A stretch of 64,000 bases of DNA from Acridotheres tristis (GCA_037013685.1 CM072888.1:2585034-2649033); one strand, 5' to 3'. Positions 11,001 through 23,193 are shown, counted from the first letter of the stretch. Notes: generated by a model not told the origin, from the sequence alone. Translations and numbers: made by a program.

Positions 11001-12218
11001 AAGTAAACAGCTACAAATGTATTCATGGGCATTTATAATATTGCCAAAGATCTATGTCTTCAGATCATGGATCAGGCACTTAATTTTCATGAGATTTAAA
11101 AAAACTTTTTTGTTTAATACACTTTGGATCCTACATCTGAATTTTGCAGTTTTAATGCATTTTCTTTTCATTTTTTAAGGGAAAATAAAGCAAGAACACT
11201 CCCACATTTTTACCACAAATAATCTCAAGTCATGTTTCATTTGCCTCACACTCAGGTTCAAACCCATAAGTAGATTTTCAGATGCTGATAAAATGGTTAA
11301 AGCCAGCAGCCCAGCTGCTGTATTATATGTATTCAGCTGTATTTCACCCTTATCAGAGGCAACATCCAAATGTTAGCCAACATGAATGATAAAAATGGAC
11401 ACACCTATTTTACATGGAAGAAAATACCAGGCTTAGAATAATCATGGAAGAAGTAGAAACGCTGCATAGTTCACTAAGTGATCTGTGACTGAGCTGCCAT
11501 AAACATGGATTAATTGAACATGATTTACAGATTTGGATTTTACTAGCAGAATGCATAGATTAAAATTCATTCTTAAAGTTATTATTTGGATGCTTGAGTT
11601 CATCTGTAAAAATCAGAATCTGTGTAGAGGCAAACCACACAAGTTGCTCTCTGAAAATCAAAGAGGCCAATGTTTGCTTAATGCTGAGACTGTCACTGAT
11701 TAAAGATGGGCTTGGCAACTGTATAAATAGGGCTGGAGAAGGCAGCTCCCTGCTATGGCAGAAACCTGGAGCCAAAAACCTTGGAGGTCTCTTCCAGAAC
11801 GACCTTGCTTGCAACTAACTCCACCTTCTCTGGTCTGATTTCCACCGTCCTGATGAAGACATTAATTTCTGTTTCTTGGTTTACAGCAAATCATGCCAAT
11901 CTCTAGTTACAGCAGAGCTCTCACAATTCCTAGCAATACAGATCAACCCCACAGTTCTGTTCCTAGATGGCTCATTTCAAATTCACCAAACAAATATCCC
12001 ATAGTCCTCATTCCAAGGATACAGTAACTTGGATATGCCTGGAGACACGGAACAGGAAACTTGGTTCCTTTCCATGTTTTATGACTAATACTGTGGGTGT
12101 ATTAACTCTCAAGTGGAAGGTATTCTGCTGATCAGACTTTGATCCAGAGCCTTGATCCCAGTCTACTGTTTCCAATGCACAGCATAATAGCCAGAGAAAG
12201 GGTCCCTTGGGTAAAATT

Positions 12219-12522
12219 TTGGGGTTAAAAAGATTTAAGTGTGCGAGGTTGGAACCAACTCACAGAAATAAGTAATACATGGTCGGTGGAGACTCTTATA
12301 TCACTCAACATACATTGCTCAAGCTTTGCATATGGAACTCCAATGATTCCCAAACTACAGGATTTTCTCTTCACCTGTTGCATGCCACAGACCATTGAAC
12401 CACAAAATTCCAATACATCACACACAGAGAGCTGTAGGGATGCACAAGAAAATGCACTCTGAGGTAGCTGCAGGAACGTTAAAATGGACCTAACTTCCTG
12501 TGAGGTCACTTTTTAACCCCAA
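12219..12522. repeat. 14-bp inverted repeat pair bounding a 304-bp segment
   Basis: TTGGGGTTAAAAAG at 12219-12232 and its exact reverse complement CTTTTTAACCCCAA at 12509-12522. No target-site duplication is evident outside the ends and the interior matches nothing I know. It may be a small non-autonomous DNA transposon or chance. Confidence 0.4.
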
Positions 12523-15500
12523 GTGCCAGGACCCCAAATATTGGCTGCCACAAATTCTCTTGGAATCACGTCTCTACCTTGGAGAGAGACATGAGTCACC
12601 AGTGAAGCTCTGGGAACGCTGCAATTTGCCCAACATGACAAAGTGTCAATCCCAAAACACCCTGGTGCACAAAGCAGGGTGCTAGGGACAGGGAGTGCCT
12701 GCCCTTGCCTTGGAGGGTCCTTTAAAGGTTTGGTCTGGCAGTAGCATAAAACTGAGATGCCAAAACGTTTTCTGCCACTTACACCTTAGGAATAGCTCTG
12801 TCCTGATGCCTTATTGTAGGGGATCTCTCTTTAATCCAATTCATCATTGATTGGTTCTAGAACAGGACCAACTAGAAAAAAAGGCTTTTCCAATGGGATT
12901 TCACTGAGACCATGGTTATTCCACTGACTTTCATAACACTCAGGGGAGCCTCAGAGATGCAGATTACTTTGCATTTTGGAAAGCCCAGTGAGGTCATTAC
13001 CACAGATTTAAGAAAACCAATATTTTGGTTTTATATTTATGATCTTTTTTCCACTTTTTGTATTTTAAGTGTTGGTATTTAATGGTTTTTCTTTTTGCCA
13101 GCTGTTCCCCTATAAGAAGGGTGAGCTATAAAACCAGTTCCAAACTGTAGATGGTTTTGTAATCAGATGAAGTTAAGGGCAGCAGCTAGGGACAGTAGCA
13201 CTCAATAAAACTTTACTAGTTAAAGTAAAACTGGCACCAGTATTTTCTCTGTTAATATGATTAGCCCACTGGAAATTACTGCATGACACATTGTGCTTTG
13301 AGCAATATGTCTCCTTCCTCTGTTGTTGCACTGATCACAGAGATCTCCTTAAGGACATATTTATATGTTTTAGAAATTCTTCAGGAAGAAAATGTAATGG
13401 AGCATTGATGCAAATTGCTGTAATACCATGTACTGAACCGATTTTAGAATATTATGAATATTGCTGTTTCTATGGAAATTGAGCACCAGTTTATGGATAC
13501 AAAATCCAAATTCACACAGGCACAAACAGACGCACACACATACTCGCTGAACACTGTTGGAATCAGTCCAGGATGATTTATTTTCCAACAGTAAATTTCC
13601 CCTGTGTATAACATTCACTAAACACTGTGAGCACAATGTACAACACTTTACCAGGATGAATTACACCCTGGGAAGCTTTTTATGCCAGGACAGAAGAACG
13701 TCAGCGAAAAGGTAAAACTGGGGGGGGGAAACCCCCACCTATATTCCCGCTTTTAAGCCAGCCAATATCAATGTCAATATCAATACCAATTGATATTCCT
13801 CTTTGCATTGAGAGGGAAAACACAACAAGCATGCATGTACATTAGTGCTTCTCAGTAACAAATAAGCAATTTGAAGTGAACAACTAGGAGATCCATTTAA
13901 ACAAGGTCTAAGAACAGAACTGGAGTTTCCTAACTCTAGAAGTGGAAGAAAAGCTCCACAGGAGGATTTGAGAACAGGCAAGCGTGAAGCTGGCTCCGCA
14001 CTGAACTTGAGCAGTTTGATTTCTGGTTTTGCTTTTTCTGAGCAGCCGCCGTGTTTTATGTCCATGGCCTGCATTATGCAGTTTATGTCTGGGACACATC
14101 ACACATCTATTACCTAGGATGACTAATTATTTGGGAATTACTGCGGTGAGTAATGCCAGCAGAATTTGCTTTATTGCCTCAGCATAGCTGAGCTGGAAAA
14201 TGCCTTATGGATGTATCTAATTCCATGAAGACAAACAACTTTATAGCCATCATTAACACAAGCTGTAAATGCTTAACATGCAATTCTGTAGGAATTCTTA
14301 GAGGCATGGGAGAAACCCCTGACAGCCTACCTGGAATATAACCCCCCCAAGCAATCTCTGTGCTGTCCCATCTACAGAGGGGGAAGCAGAAACACTGCAG
14401 CAATCAGAAAACACGGCTGTGATTTGTGGAAACATGGGGAGTTCGTGTAATTCAGTACAGATGTAAACCCGGGGTAAGTCTGTCAGCATAATCAGGATTT
14501 TCACGGCATGCGAGTGCTGCCTCCAGGCATTTGGAAACACCTTCTCGCTGCTGGCTCCTCACAGTACCTGGGAGCAGAATGAAACCAGACCTATGTTCTG
14601 CACCATCTGCTTTACCCCACACTGACTGTGGCCCCGATCCTGCACACGCTGCCATTCACACTCAGAATTCCTGCCATAAACAGCCCTGCTGCTCACGTGA
14701 GGCAAGTACAACACAGGCAGTGTTTTTGGCAGAAGTGGAAATTGTGCCTCTTTAGGGGCACCATGAAATGATGGGTTAGGAATGGGTCCATGAGTGTCAT
14801 TTCACTATACTGAAAAACATGAGGTAAAAACAAATTGCAGAATCTGAGTTTCAATCACCAAAATTAATGCCAGCCACAATGCACTCGCTAAGCAATAAAG
14901 GTCTCCCAGAAAATGGTTTGATAAAAAGCAAAGCAAGTAATAGGGAAAAAGATCCAACAGTGCTGCCGAATTAAAACGGGCCAGGTCACTCTTTCCTCTG
15001 CTTCTTTATGGGTACGAAGCTGTACAGAACAATCAGAAGTAAATACTGGGTATCACCAGTTTCACCCTTATAATTCTCTTTTCTGGCAGACCCAAACCCT
15101 TTCAGAGCACAATCTCCTTTGGCCTTCCCAAACACAGTCACAGGCTTGGGAGACCATATTTGGCAAAGATGAGAAAGCAAGGAATGTAAAAAAAAGTGTA
15201 AAGGGAGTAGTTTATTTTATGAAGCAGGCATGTTTCTGCCCTTTTCCTCTATCCCTTTACAGTTTCTCCAGCTCATGCTACTGAAGGATGTGATTGAAGA
15301 AAGCTGGACTGGGGCTTAGGGGAGCAGTTCTGAGCTCTGTACAGGTGTCTCTTATGATGGAGAGCTATGAGGTACTACAACAGCACAAGGTACTAAGTGC
15401 CACCTTGTGAATAGCGTTGTTCACACAGATACTGCTAAAACCCCCCCCCAAACATGTGCAAGATTTAATGGCTACACAAGGATCAATTATAAAGGTAAGG

Positions 15501-17550
15501 AAGTTTTGAGTTTATACCGTTCAATTTCTGGAAACAGTAAGAGCCTTTTAGTTTGCCAAATGAATTAGTAAATTAATAAAGAATTGCAGAGTTTGCTGAG
15601 CCTCTAGAGAAAGAATTTTTGGTTGTGGCTGGTACTGCCATTTGTTAAAAACTGTTTGGGGATTCTGCTGGAAACACAAGGAATTGCTTTCCATGTTCAA
15701 GGGCAAGCCAAAGAAAGTGGAATAGACCGAATTCATCACTGTTGAGCATTGCCTCCTGTGTCATATTTTTAATGTCTGTTTAGTATGCTGTGTGAGACCC
15801 ATGGGTTTAGTGATCCTCAAACCCTGCAGCTGGTCATGGATGTGCTGCAGCACAGGCATCCCTGACCTAGAGGAGATTTTTACCAGAGGGATCATCTCTG
15901 ACTGGAGTTGCCCTAGTACCCTGACACAACCATAGTGTCATGGAATCATTCTTAATCTACAAGGTACTTCCCAAGCAGTGTTTTCTGAACCCTCACTTCC
16001 ATTTGGGAAAAGTGGTCCTGGCCACTTAGGACCCAACTGCCCTTTCCTTTTAACAGATTTTCTAGAGATCATATTGCTTTTTTGAGGAATGAAAAAAGAG
16101 AATGGGTGGTTCAGCCAGTCCCGTTCTGTATGAAACTACATCTGGGCTCAAATGAAAGCTTCAAAGCACACTCAAGGAAAGAGAATGCTGGAAAGGGAGT
16201 CTGGAACAGACACTATAGCAATCACTTCATATCTGCAATTATTTACCCCATGAGGAAGTTTGGGCCTTCACCTGTTGATTCATGATGAAAATTTGGGAGT
16301 AAGGGAAACTGCTAAATACATGATACAAAGTACATCCATAAACACCCCATGAGCTCTGTTATGGAAAACCTTATTAGGCTGAATATGTGAAGGCTCTTTG
16401 CAAAGCAGCCTTTGAGGAGTTCCTCCCTGGATTTCTTTCATTCCAATCCTCCTGAAATCTGGGTGTGAGAAGTGCAGGGGTGAGAACACACATCAAGGTA
16501 CCGTGTGACTACAGTGCTTCAACATGCTTGGAAATTGCTAGGGAAACACGCTGGCATTTTTTTTATTAGGAATTGAGAAGAGAATTGACAGCAAGAAGAG
16601 AACCCAAAGGGCAGCTCTGGTTGCTTATCCAAATTGTCACAATGCTTCAGAGGAATCTTTTATGCAGCAAATGACAAGAATTCTGGATAGGTTGATCTCT
16701 CTCAGGAGAAAAGGAGTGAATTCAGAAACCTTATTAAAAATAACTGAGATGCTCTTGTTTTTAAAATGTATGGATTAGGTTTTCATTTCTTTCCTATGAC
16801 AAAACAATTTCAAAACAAGATAGAGAAAACTCCACATAAATTAATTTTTTCAATGAAATACCAAAACCATTTTAAAAATGAAGCTCAACAATCTCCCAGA
16901 ATAAGAATATGTATACTTTAAGATGGGGGGAAGCAGGGGAAGATGAAGAATCTTTAACCCCAAATACTTATTGAAGACCTTATTTAAGCTGAGGTCACTG
17001 CAGTGCCTGTGATTCCTTTACAGAAAGGATCTGGAGAGAATGAGTGGTTTCAAGGTGAGGGCTAGTGACCTGTCCCTCCTCCTGTGCTCGCTTTCCTTTG
17101 TTCCCTGCCTTTCAATTACAGAGCAGCTCGACTGCCCGCGCAGAGGAGGGAATGCAACCCAGGTAGCCCACGGCCAACATCACCTGCCCAAAAGCCTAAG
17201 CTGGCCACACCCGCGGTTTGAGTTACCTTTGATCACATGAAGCTAAACCTTGAATTACTTCATCCCCACTTATAACCACCCCACGCCAACCTAAAATCTT
17301 TGTGAAAAACAACCTTTATCATCACTCTAGTACCTACCACCAAGGAACAATGGAAATGAGGTAGTAAATTCAAAGAAAACATTCACTTACTACACTAGGG
17401 CAAGTCTTGGCACATCCTAAGATAAAGCAGAGAACTGTGTTTGTCTTGTGGGCTGTTTCTTTGGAAAGGAAAAGTGACAGCTAAGTTCCGTGACAGAAGA
17501 TGGGATAAAACCTACCCTGGTGAACCGGCACAACCCCATTTACCACATTT

Positions 17551-17705
17551 TCAGAATCACAGAATATGCCGAGTTGGAAGGGACCCATCAGGATCATCGA
17601 GTCCCACTCCTGGCCCTGCACAGGGCACCCTCCAGAGTCACACCCTGCTCCTGAAAGCCTTGTCCAAATGCTCCTTGAGCTCTGGCAGCCTTGGGGCTAT
17701 GAAGG
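17551..17705 (-). mobile_element. CR1 LINE 3' fragment
   Basis: Plus-strand sequence TCAGAATCACAGAATATGCC, GTTGGAAGGGACCCATCAGG, TCCTGGCCCTGCACAGG..., TTGTCCAAATGCTCCTTGAG and CTCTGGCAGCCTTGGGGC is the reverse complement of a CR1 3' region. It retains more of the internal part than the other short copies and is relatively well preserved. Confidence 0.92.
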
Positions 17706-17874
17706 CAATCCTTAATCCTTTTACAGTGTGTGCGCATTCCAACTGTGCAGGTAGTCCTTAATCCTTCCACAACGCCGCCATTGTGTTGTTTTCCATTTAT
17801 CTGCCAAAGCAACTTCCTTAAAGCCCTCCATAGAGTTAAAAGAATCCCAAACCATAAAAAACAGAGAGACTTAC

Positions 17875-17971
17875 CCTTGCTGTGGGCACATACGATCCTG
17901 CCGTCTTCCAGGAGCGCATGGCACGGGAAAAGGGCTCCAAGGAAGAGGCCGGCATTCCCCGCCTCAGGCAT
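17875..17971 (-). CDS. Candidate first coding exon of an unrecognised transcript
   Basis: On the minus strand an ATG at 17971 (G at -3) opens 32 codons starting MPEAGNAGLFLGALFPCHAL and ending GRIVCAHSK, then a split codon, then GTAAGT at 17874-17869. An in-frame TAG at 18014-18016 precedes the ATG, so the start is fixed if the exon is coding. It lies at the left shoulder of the CpG island at 17925-18395, the position expected of a first exon. Past the donor the frame continues only into an intron-like A/T-rich stretch and a CR1. I do not recognise the peptide and see no second exon. The transcript could equally be a lncRNA with a chance open frame, or the donor could be a chance match. Confidence 0.25.
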
Positions 17972-18395
17972 TACCAGGCCCGGGGGGCTGTCAGCCCTCA
18001 GGCCGTGAGGGCTCTACGGGGCCGCCCTCCCGCGCCCCCGCGGGCGCCATGAGGCGCAGCCCCGAGGCCTAGGCCGCGGGCCGGGCCCGACGGCTCCATC
18101 CGGCTCCATCCGGCTCCATCCGGCTCCATCCGGCTCCATCCGGCTCCATCGCGCCCGGCAGAGTCCATCCCGTCCCCATGGAGCAGCATGGCCACAGCCC
18201 GGGCGGGGATGGCCCCCGCTCACCGGCAGGCGTGCGCCCCGGGCGCGGTTCGGCGCGGCAAAGGGGCTGGCAACACCTCCCGGCTCCCAGCTTTCCCCCT
18301 GGAGCCTGTGCGGGACTACGGGCTCCAGGGCACCTGTCCCCGGACACTTGGAAAGGCTGCGCTGGGACGTGTCTCTAGGAAGCCTTCGAGGAGAG
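17925..18395. promoter_or_regulatory. Orphan CpG island
   Basis: GC content and CpG density rise steeply within otherwise AT-rich DNA, with runs such as GGGGCCGCCCTCCCGCGCCC and CGCGGGCGCC and GC boxes on both strands. It lies about 16 kb upstream of ARSJ, with no recognised gene next to it. In vertebrates islands of this kind usually mark a promoter: an alternative ARSJ start, a lncRNA or an unannotated gene. The consensus donor at 17874-17869 favours transcription towards the left (minus strand). It also contains a 10-bp minisatellite. Confidence 0.75.
18091..18150. repeat. 10-bp minisatellite, six perfect copies
   Basis: The unit CGGCTCCATC is repeated six times without a mismatch. The lack of any divergence suggests a recent and probably still length-variable array. 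Its 10-bp period shifts the frame at each unit, so it is not selected as a protein repeat. Confidence 0.97.
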
Positions 18396-20214
18396 AGATC
18401 AGGGATTTTTAGGTAGCATCAGCCCAGCTGGATCACAGCAGAAGAGCCTGCAGACAAATGAGATTGTGTTGGCACAAGCTGGGAGCGCTGAGCTGCAGCG
18501 CCCAGGGCACCGTGCCATGAAATCCAAGTGCTGCCAGACTCCAGGCATTGTGAAACTGGGGGCTCACCTCGGAGAAATCCGTGTGTGCAAATCCAGCTGT
18601 CAGCCGCTGGAATTGCTGCACCTCTTTCCTCAGATAGCACCATCATTTAATTAAGTGTTGATGTGTTCTGGGTGGAAGCCCCTCAGCAGCACTGCTTCTG
18701 AATAAGCCATTTCATTTTAGAAAGGGAATGGGAACAGAGGCCTTTCCCATATTACAGAAATATTTTGGAACCAAAGTTGAATTCCACTTATCATTGTTTT
18801 CATAGTAGTTTGATTTAAACTCAAAGGGAAAAAAAAACCCCTACATCACAAATTATATTCCTATAACTCATTCAGGGTGATTGCAAAATCAGTGGAAAAA
18901 CTTTAACCAAATCTCTCAGTATTGTGGGATCATTAATCTGTTTTGCCACTGTTTTCCAGGCTTATCAAAAGACAGATCTGTCTTGGTCTTTGCTTGCTGT
19001 GTGTAAGATGGTTCTGTGGTTGGAGAAAAGCTCTGGAAAACAGCAAGCCGTTGCTATAGGATATGTCCCTTTACCCAGCTAAAATTGTTACATTTTACAT
19101 CTCAGGAAACCTCTGGAGCTGATTAGAAGTAGCCTGAACAAGCCATGAGGCAGATTTCCAGCTACTTTGTTACAGGTTTCTTCCTCTAAACGAGAGAAGC
19201 CACCCCCTCTCTCCCTTGCATGTATCTTAGAGTCTCTGTGGTATCAAATGCAGTCCAAAGGAACATATGGCACTGGGATTTCTTCTGGATGAGGTCATTC
19301 TGAAGTAAGGTCTCTTGTCCTCCCTCTACAGACACTTACATGCTGTCCTCAGAATTTGGCCATGACATTCCAGATAAAATTATCACTTTCCCAGTCCTTA
19401 GTATCTCCTCAATTTTCTGTTTTAAGTCAGCGCTGGGAGGACAGCCACATTCCCTGCACAATAGCTGACAGATTCCTTGGGTTCCAGCCAAAATGCTGCT
19501 TTGTAACTGGTTCTTGCTGTGTTTTGGAGTCATTTCAGTCCCTGGGCTGCCAACTTAGTTGGGAGTTTTGGGGGTGTTTTCAGGAATCATTTTTATTGAG
19601 AGCATTAAGTGACCTGTAAGCGTGATATTCCTAGTTCTGAGAAAATTCAAGCTGCTCTTTTTGGAAAGAGAAGTTAGGGTGGTAGCAGGAATTTGGTTTA
19701 AAAGTCAAACGTGCTCTATGAAGATAACCAAAAATAACAGCCACACAGGTCTGTAGGATTGGTTGGTCTATATGATCTACAGCAACTGATGATGGAGTTG
19801 CACATCAGCAATGATTGTACTGGCACACGTTTTGTGGTGCGTCCTGTCTGTACCAAGAATAGCAGGCATTGCATACAGGGATTGAAGAACAGTGGGGAAC
19901 AGGGCTTTGTGCAAGCACTAATCACATACATTGGATTCGGACTACAGCTGGACAGCAAGAGGAGATACATCAACAAAAAGTTGTTCTGAGGAAGAAAAGA
20001 GTGTGAGGAGAGTACCAATCCACAAATAACATCCTAAAGGATTTTTTTCTCTCAATAGAATACTTCCTCTTTTTTCACATTTCTTTAAACAGACAGACAA
20101 AAACGCCCCATTAACTTCATTATTGTTACTCTTAATTTAAAAAAATCAAGTAACGAGCAGTAAGAGGCATTATTGCTTAGACCCAGCTTATCTCTTTAGC
20201 TATGAATTGCCCAG
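18396..20214. other. Intergenic
   Basis: The segment is AT-rich from about 18640 onwards. No named repeat, exon or RNA gene is visible to me in this stretch. Confidence 0.6.
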
Positions 20215-20412
20215 AGCTCCCACTCAGAGGGAAAAGGAGGGCAGCTGCAGCAAGGGCCGGAGCCCAGGGACGGGGCCCGTGCTCGGCAGGGAGCGCTGCC
20301 GTGGGTTTAGAGCAGCGCTCCGGCCCTCGCTGTCTCATCGCTGCTGCTCGTGGAGCCTGACCTGCCCCTCAGGTGCTGCCAGGCTCCGGCAGCGTTCATT
20401 AGAAACCGGAGA
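20215..20412. promoter_or_regulatory. Small CpG-rich patch
   Basis: About 200 bp with raised GC and many CpGs (for example GGGACGGGGCCCGTGCTCGG and AGCGCTGCCG) inside AT-rich DNA, too short to be a classical island. An X-box-like motif follows within 35 bp. This could be a distal element or a weak promoter; the function is inferred from composition alone. Confidence 0.45.
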
Positions 20413-20446
20413 TTTTCAGCTCAAAGGCACTACTAAAAATATTATT

Positions 20447-20460
20447 GTTCCCATGGCAAC
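20447..20460. promoter_or_regulatory. RFX X-box-like motif
   Basis: GTTCCCATGGCAAC differs at one position from the palindromic RFX-factor X-box GTTGCCATGGCAAC; the right half-site is intact. It lies just beyond a CpG-rich patch, which makes occupancy more plausible. No direct evidence of use. Confidence 0.4.
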
Positions 20461-21954
20461 AGCCCGTGCAATACAATGGGGTGGCTCTTTGCAGGATATT
20501 GCCAAAAGATCAGACATGAGAAACTCTCGCTTCAACCGCCAGAGCTGTAACAGAGCAGAGGACCCACAGAAGCCACTGCTATTTATACAACCACCTCTGG
20601 CTCTGCTCTGTGCCTTTGAGCAAAGCTCCTGGTTCTGACAGTTCCAAACTTCCCAGGACCAGAGAATAACAGGAGCAGCAGTACCTAATGTAGTACATAA
20701 AGGTCTTCTCCTTCCAGAGGTTTCATACTAGCTGCCAAAATGCTAATTTGTTAACTTTGCTATGACTTCAAGCACCTTTAGAGTCATATCAATATTTAAA
20801 CTTGAACTACAGAAATATATTGAAGCTACAGAGAGGCTTCCCAGACTTACAGTTTGACGTAAAAGATTTCGTAAATATACACCCACAGATAGGCTTCGAA
20901 ATTCATAGCCAGCCTCCTGAAAGTTGAATTTTGTAGAAATGCTGAAGAGTCATAGCCCTTAGGGTTTTAGAGTGGGATTTAGTGGGAATTACTAGGAGAA
21001 AAGCTGTTACTGGGATCAGAGCATTATCATTTGACAGCCTGAATGGATGTTACACCTGACCTCAATCCCATTCTTGAAACTCTTTGCACAAAACCTAGAA
21101 ATAAACTAAGAAATCAATCAGCTTGGCCTTCATGAGAGCTGTCCTTGCTCCTTATGTCTAACTTGAATAAACAAGAGTTTTTGATACATTGTTTCTGAGT
21201 GAATAGTTGGAAGAGAATTTAAGCAAACTGGCTTCCCATCCTTCACACTAAGTTATCCAATTTTCATCTCAAAAATTGGTCAATCTGCCAAGGCTTCATA
21301 TAAAAACAAAGGCAAAGCACAACTAAATGAGGACATTTCTTGGAAGTTTATCTTTTTTAATGATTACAGCAAGAGGCCGTTGGAGTTAAAGCTCATCCAC
21401 TGTTTATCCTTCGTGCAGAGTGGCTGCCTGCAGAAAGGGATTCAGTTTACATTATTGTCAGTCTGGCAGGAACTGAATAACTGAGGGCCAGTGTGCCTTG
21501 CTCAGCTAGTCAAGAAATTGCATTCAGAAAGATCCTTCTACAAATATCTAATTGGCATCTCAGGCTAATGTAATTAAATCAGCTTCAAACACTCATTTAG
21601 TTGCCAAATTGTTTGAAGTACAGTAGAACACAAGGATATTGCCAGGGAGATATGGAATAGCAAATGAAAAGAAATATAAAACCTAAGGGCCAAAAATAGA
21701 ATTGTACTGAGGAAAAAACAATGGTTTTCAATTAAGAAGTGAGGTTTTATCTCTGATAGTTATAATACCATTGGCATTATAACAATTACAGTGTAAAGGT
21801 GAATATATATAGCAAAGAGGAGTTCTCTGGGGACTGTAAGTACACACCTGTATTAATAAAGTTTACATTCCTGTAATCTGCATTAATATGATTTACTGAT
21901 CTTGCAAAATTCAATCCCTATCGGTTGTCCTACTGTGGCTTTGAGTCATTTCCA

Positions 21955-22066
21955 TTCACCAAGGCACTGAATCGTGTGATTTCAAAGGGATATGAGCACA
22001 TACTTAAAGTTAAGCCCATATAAGTGGAAAGGGATAAACTTCAGCATATGCTTAAATGCTCACTGA
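21955..22066 (+). repeat. Ancient amniote repeat fragment (AAGCACATGCTTAA type)
   Basis: GCACTGAATCGTGTGA, ATGAGCACATACTTAAAGTT, AAGCCCATATAAGTGG and CAGCATATGCTTAAATGCTC resemble a high-copy amniote element that I remember for its repeated GCACATGCTTAA/TTAAGCATGTGC segments. The copy is degenerate. A weaker echo (ACCACATATGCTTAAATGTC) is seen at 36727-36746. Family name not assigned. Confidence 0.5.
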
Positions 22067-23176
22067 ATTATAACTACACTCCTTTGGCACCTGGCCCATT
22101 TGCAGGGGTAATTTCACGGCTTTTTCCTTTGTCTACAAGTGACTCCGTGTTCTTCTGTGCAAAACACATCTCCACTTAGAATGGAGATACCAACTTCAGA
22201 TATAGAAAAAAAACAGTAAAATAAAGGTCGTGTTTTATGGACTTTTTTCAAACTTGGTATCACCTAAGCAAGACAGAAGTCCAATATAGAAGAATATGTA
22301 TTTAGTAATCAATGATCACATTTCACAGCAAAATTCCCCTTTCTTCCATTTCTTCCACATTAATCTCCAGTGATTTTTCGGAGAACAGAGTAAAACTTCC
22401 CTCAACATCTGACCTACAGTGATTTTTGATCTCCCAGAACAAGAAGAGCAGCATTATCCATCCTGTCCTTCGCATTTCACTGTGGAAGGAATTACTAGGT
22501 AAAACCTGGCAGTAAACAAGGTTGCAATAAGAACTCTTCACCATGAAAATAATGAGTCAGTTAAATTATCCCTGGCTCACTTCCCTGTAGGAATCAATGG
22601 TCATAGCTAGAACACCACAACAGAAAGAATCTTTAAATTTTTTATTAGAAAATAGCAAAGGAATAGAAGTGAATAAGAAAGTGATGTACATTCCTAGTGT
22701 AAATATACTAAGAGGAAAGAAAACTGTTCAAACTTTTAAACTGATGTAGGTGGATTGACACACTGAAAACAAAAACTTGACAAATAAAATGCTTTAGAAA
22801 AATACAGAAAATCTAAGGTTGAGCAATTGCATCAAATGGGAGATAAAAGCACTCAGCATCTCTGAAAATTGATCTTGCAAGCATAGAAAGAGCATTCTAA
22901 GTGTTGTCTGACAGGTCTTTCAGGGACTTGAGAAACATAAAGGCAACTGAATGCAGTTCTTTTATATTTTAATTAAAAGAAACATTCCATGCAAAGACTT
23001 AATTTGCCAGTTTCCAGCCTAGACTGAATTTTTATAGCTGAATTTGAAACTCTTCAAAATAAGGGTTTATATAATGGAAAGGCTGACACAAGCCTGACTT
23101 CAGGGATGAGAACCACAGCATCAGATTTTCCTCTCTTGCTGGGGAATTTACAAATGGCTTCAAGCAAAATTGAGGT

Positions 23177-23193
23177 AAAAAAAAAAAAAAAAA
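23177..23193. repeat. Poly-A run
   Basis: Seventeen consecutive A residues followed by further A-rich sequence to about 23201. No retroposon body is evident to its left, so I treat it as a simple repeat. Confidence 0.85.

Larger units (their letters stand above)
6071..17550. other. Intergenic, upstream of ARSJ
   Basis: Mostly AT-rich non-coding DNA. Items seen are an A/C-rich low-complexity tract (7013-7130), an old CR1 remnant (7740-7960) followed by an A-rich run, a 14-bp inverted repeat pair (12219-12522), and a G-run hairpin (13720-13736). The interval 9240-9860 has somewhat more CpG than its surroundings but no island. No reading frame has a recognisable protein domain. Confidence 0.65.

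Noticed and set aside
12500..12740. Possible solo LTR of an endogenous retrovirus
   Set aside because: Composition looked LTR-like, but I found no matching TG...CA ends, target duplication, primer-binding site or internal retroviral frame.
20207..20638. 143-codon plus-strand frame through the small CpG-rich patch
   Set aside because: It starts at TTG and has no known domain; the patch is better explained as regulatory or as local GC enrichment.
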